Below are positions 32,101 to 34,070 of a stretch of 34,070 nt of DNA, one piece after another. The notes beneath the pieces were generated by a model, which searched no databases, was not told the DNA's origin, and worked only from the letters and a program-made list of their open reading frames with translations. The stretch lies in the NCBI GenBank assembly GCA_023417065.1, contig JAEZGH010000006.1, forward strand, positions 1 to 34,070, given 5' to 3'. The DNA comes from Bacteroidota bacterium (lineage in GTDB: Bacteria > Bacteroidota > Bacteroidia > Cytophagales > Cyclobacteriaceae). Position 1 is the stretch's first letter; each line of letters opens with the position of its first letter. The position numbers and the translations under genes were made by a program.

Positions 32101-32398
32101 TGTTGCCAACGGTCAGCGCGGAATGCCGCGCGCGGCATATATCTACGATGGCTCCTTCCTGAAGCTTCGCGAGCTGGCTTTAACGTATTCACTACCGGCA
32201 GACCTAATTTCGAAACTGGGTCCTCTCAAGGCTATTGATATTTCAATCATTGGCAGAAATCTCTGGATTATACATAAAAACCTGAAGTATGCCGATCCGG
32301 AAGAAAGTCTTAGCTCCGGAAATGCCAACAGCGGTTATCAAAGCGGCGCATACCCCGCTGTGAGGTCTTACGGATTTAACGCGCGATTTACCTTCTAG
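29177..32398 (+). CDS. susC: SusC/RagA family TonB-linked outer-membrane transporter
   Basis: A 1073-residue protein with a signal peptide (to about A20), a CarboxypepD_reg-like domain (25-100: VSGRVTSQEDGEPLPGVNVVV), the TonB-box region GEVVVTALG (103-111), a plug domain with INVLKGAAATALYGSRASNGVIVITTKRG (221-249), and a C-terminal beta barrel ending in an aromatic strand (NARFTF). It takes up a large nutrient together with its SusD partner, using TonB energy. No glycoside hydrolase lies beside it, so the substrate may be peptide or glycan. A structured leader precedes it. Confidence 0.95.
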   Translation: MKLKHLLLLMAILCSCIVQAQNRNVSGRVTSQEDGEPLPGVNVVVRGSVVGTVTDADGRFSLSVPSSEAVLVFSFVGLQSKEILVGEQTVINVQLGMDATQLGEVVVTALGIERSKNELPFAAQEVRSDEVTRTRQTNFVSALSGKVAGLNIKTANTMGGSTNVVIRGYKSITNNNQALFVIDGVPVSNANTNTDAQKRGAGGPDYGNAAADINPENIASINVLKGAAATALYGSRASNGVIVITTKRGRKNSMEVTVNSGLTWGQIDKSTFARYQKEYGQGYVPTFPSQETLDDGTRPVVRFQSDASYGPRFDPNLLVYQWDAFDPKHENYRKATPWVVAENDPSTFYETAVTSNQNINVSGGNDKVIFKMSYTRTDEKGVLPNSTLDKDMFSFATTYDFSDRFSITANVNYSHIEGLGRYGTGYSGLNPNQQFRQWWATNVDIKDQREAYFRDRQNITWNWNAARTGPIYMDNPYWTRYENYSNDSRDNYFGYASANYKFTDWLEVAGRIAINSTHDFQEQRVAVGSAGLPSYGRYERSFRETNYDLFLNINRKLTDDINLKGVVGTNIRRSEMNAIRAQTTGGLAVPGLYSLSNSKNPLVPPVEDSERVGVDGIFASATLSFRDFIFVDLAARRDQSTTLPKDNNAYLYPSAAVSFVFSQFLDLPWLSHAKVRANIAQAGNDAPPLSVYDVYDKPTAIGSVPMFSLPNTKRNPELKPEMTNSIEVGMDADFFEGRIGFDVTWYKTNTVDQIIPVTTTGASGFTSRFVNAGEVENKGFEISAFVVPVSTPTFSWTLNVNWSRNRNLVKSLYGEGEGKVMNIPIMQGQGGVSLNAAVGYPYGVIRGTDFVYTNGQKTVNSQGYYLATSSSAEIIGDPNPDWLGGVSNTFKYKNISINFLVDMRYGGDIFSLDQWYGDGSGLYEETAGLNDLGNPKRSPVSEGGGVLFPGVKADGTPNDIRAEHINGDGLTAYGYVANGQRGMPRAAYIYDGSFLKLRELALTYSLPADLISKLGPLKAIDISIIGRNLWIIHKNLKYADPEESLSSGNANSGYQSGAYPAVRSYGFNARFTF

Positions 32399-32407
32399 AC
32401 TTCAATT

Positions 32408-33859
32408 ATGAAAAAGATAATATACCTACTAATATCAACGGGTCTCTTCATAGGTTGTGTTGACTCGTTGGATGATTACAACGTTGATCCTAAACGTGCG
32501 GATTTGGTTACACCAGAAACATTGTATACGAGTGCCATTAAGTCTCTTGCGGACGTGCTTACTTCTTCTGATGTTAACGTCAATAACTTTAGGTTATATG
32601 TTCAGCATTGGACAACCACTACATATCTCGACGAACCGAGATATGTTCTTACGTCGAGAGCAATACCACAGAATTTCTGGGATCGCTTATACCGCGATGT
32701 AATTGCGGATCTCGCGGAAGCGAAGCGAGTCCTCGATGCAAACGAGTTAATCGATCCTGATTTGAAAAGGAATCAACGGGCGCAACTCGAGATCATCGAA
32801 GTATATGCTTGGTCTATTCTTGTAAACACGTTCGGCAATGTGCCTTACAGGGAGGCGATGGATCCTTTTAATGTATTGCCTAAATATGATGACGCAGAGA
32901 CGATCTACAAAGATTTGTTGGGGCGTCTCGATGACGCGATCGAAATGTTAAATACCAGGGCCGCAGGATTCGGCAACGGCGAATTATTGTATGCGTCAAA
33001 AGCGGCAGACATGCGCATCGGCCACTGGCGTCGGTTGGGTAATTCCATCAAACTGAAAATGGGGATGGTGCTCGCAGACATCGATCCGGCCACGACACGA
33101 CGCATCGTCGCAGAAGCTGCTCCCAATGTATTTGTAAGCAGCGCTGATAATGCGCGTTTCCCTTATATTTCCGATCCTCCTAATAACAATCCTATAGCAT
33201 CGAGTCTAAATCCCTCGTTCACTACGCGGGAAGACTTTCTGCCGGCAAACACGATCGTTGATGTGATGAACGAACTCAACGACCCGCGTCGTGAATTCTA
33301 CTTCACAAAGATTGACGACCTATTCAAAGGCGGGGTTTACGGATTTGGAAATGAGTATGCAGACTTTTCGAAGGTTCATCCGACAATTTCAGCTCCGAAT
33401 TTTGAAGCGCTTATTTTGGATTTCCCGGAGGTCAGGTTTCTGCTTGCCGAAGCCATTGAGCGGGGATATATCTCCGGGGATGCGGAACAGGAGTACAATG
33501 CGGCAGTTACAGCGTCAATTCGTTATTGGGGTGGATCAGAAGCTGATGCGTCGGGCTACCTGGAGCAGCCATCGGTGAATTATGGCGCTGGCGGGGCTAT
33601 CTGGAAGGAGAAGATTGGCACTCAGAAATGGCTTGCACTCTATAATCGCGGTTGGGATGCGTGGTTTGAATGGCGGCGGTTAGATTATCCGCTTTTGCAG
33701 CCGCCGTCAGGCCCCAATATTCCGACACAGCTTCATATACCGTCCAGGATTATTTACCCTATTAATGAGCAGACCATTAATGGTGCTAACCGTTCAGCCG
33801 CTGCCGCTGCGATCGGAGGGGATGAAGCAACGACCAAGCTATTCTGGGATATAGAATAG
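32408..33859 (+). CDS. susD: SusD/RagB-like outer-membrane lipoprotein
   Basis: A 483-residue protein with a signal and lipobox ending FIGC (Cys17), followed by SLDDYNVDPKRADLVTPETLYTSAI, the usual start of the SusD-like_2 group (PF12771 type). TPR-like helices follow. Later landmarks include PYREAMDPFNVLPKYDDAETIYKDLL and, near the end, WKEKIGTQKWLALYNRGWDAWFEWRRLDYP. It starts nine bases after the susC stop. It caps the SusC channel and binds substrate at the surface. Confidence 0.94.
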   Translation: MKKIIYLLISTGLFIGCVDSLDDYNVDPKRADLVTPETLYTSAIKSLADVLTSSDVNVNNFRLYVQHWTTTTYLDEPRYVLTSRAIPQNFWDRLYRDVIADLAEAKRVLDANELIDPDLKRNQRAQLEIIEVYAWSILVNTFGNVPYREAMDPFNVLPKYDDAETIYKDLLGRLDDAIEMLNTRAAGFGNGELLYASKAADMRIGHWRRLGNSIKLKMGMVLADIDPATTRRIVAEAAPNVFVSSADNARFPYISDPPNNNPIASSLNPSFTTREDFLPANTIVDVMNELNDPRREFYFTKIDDLFKGGVYGFGNEYADFSKVHPTISAPNFEALILDFPEVRFLLAEAIERGYISGDAEQEYNAAVTASIRYWGGSEADASGYLEQPSVNYGAGGAIWKEKIGTQKWLALYNRGWDAWFEWRRLDYPLLQPPSGPNIPTQLHIPSRIIYPINEQTINGANRSAAAAAIGGDEATTKLFWDIE

Positions 33860-33892
33860 AAGTTCCAAGAGCTCCTCTTGAGGGTCTTCAAT

Positions 33893-33922
33893 TAAGAGGC
33901 TGTCAAAAAGGACAGCCTCTTA
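33893..33922 (+). terminator. Terminator-like hairpin after susD
   Basis: TAAGAGGCTGTC (33893-33904) pairs exactly with GACAGCCTCTTA (33911-33922) across a six-base loop. The T-run is short, but the 12-pair stem is strong and sits 34 bases after the susD stop. Confidence 0.75.
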
Positions 33923-33974
33923 TTAAATTCCGCTGATCAAGGGAAATTGCAAGTCATTTGAAGTGCGGGTGGCA

Positions 33975-34011
33975 AAAGAAAGCCTGCAAATTCGAAGGAT
34001 TTGCAGGCTTT
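33975..34011 (-). terminator. Terminator after tRNA-Ser(GGA)
   Basis: On the minus strand AAAGCCTGCAAA (34011-34000) pairs with TTTGCAGGCTTT (33990-33979) and is followed by CTTTT. It starts two bases after the tRNA 3' end. Confidence 0.8.
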
Positions 34012-34012
34012 G

Positions 34013-34070
34013 CGGAGAGAGAGGGATTCGAACCCTCGATACCCTTTCAGGTATACACACTTTCCAGGCG
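34013..34070 (-). tRNA. tRNA-Ser (GGA), 3' part; 5' part outside window
   Basis: The minus strand shows the anticodon loop CTGGAAA (anticodon GGA), a long variable arm, a T arm with GGTTCGAATCC and acceptor TCTCTCC, discriminator G. The 5' half lies beyond the window edge. Confidence 0.9.

Overview
The window reads as a chromosomal segment of a Bacteroidota bacterium, probably Cytophagales or a near relative. The evidence is a SusC/SusD outer-membrane uptake pair, a type IX secretion (T9SS) C-terminal sorting domain, an Erm(F)-type rRNA methyltransferase, NarL/LuxR and AraC regulators, and promoter elements of the Bacteroidota form TTG-N(17-23)-TAnnTTTG. No integrase, transposase, plasmid or phage gene and no CRISPR array was found.

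Layout. (1) 1-8151 is a surface-polysaccharide region: the end of a glycosyltransferase, a large T9SS-exported protein with two LamG units, a Wzx-type flippase, then a SAM methyltransferase and a GT4 on the minus strand and another GT4 on the plus strand. (2) 8187-15179 is housekeeping. It holds ruvC on the minus strand, then a tight plus-strand run: membrane GT2, SpoIIE/PP2C phosphatase, NodB deacetylase, MurG-like glycosyltransferase, diacylglycerol kinase-like protein, TatD and type I asparaginase. (3) 15180-15992 is an 813-bp gene-free stretch with an imperfect inverted repeat. It is followed by a large lipoprotein with a clear terminator. (4) 17988-21476 has two VOC-fold proteins, an exported ThuA/discoidin protein and an AraC regulator. 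(5) 21539-28805 has tRNA-Ser(CGA), an Erm(F)-like gene with a long structured leader, a Wzz-like membrane protein, two paralogous NarL-type regulators, two more AraC regulators, an S41 peptidase and an ABM-fold protein. (6) 28806-34070 has a structured leader, susC, susD, a strong terminator, and the 3' part of tRNA-Ser(GGA).

How the parts may work together. The first region probably makes and exports a surface glycan. The middle run is a co-transcribed housekeeping set. The last third is dense in regulators next to a resistance gene and a nutrient uptake pair. The two most notable signals are upstream leaders. The erm gene has a perfect-consensus promoter about 230 nt upstream, then short ORFs interleaved with hairpins, one of which can pair with the region just before the erm start. 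The susC gene has a 23-codon ORF with a good Shine-Dalgarno buried in a 12-bp stem, and a second hairpin over its stop codon just before the susC start. A third notable signal is a pair of 210-residue NarL-type regulators, one of which has Ser in place of the phospho-accepting Asp. All functional statements are from reading the sequence; no database search was run.
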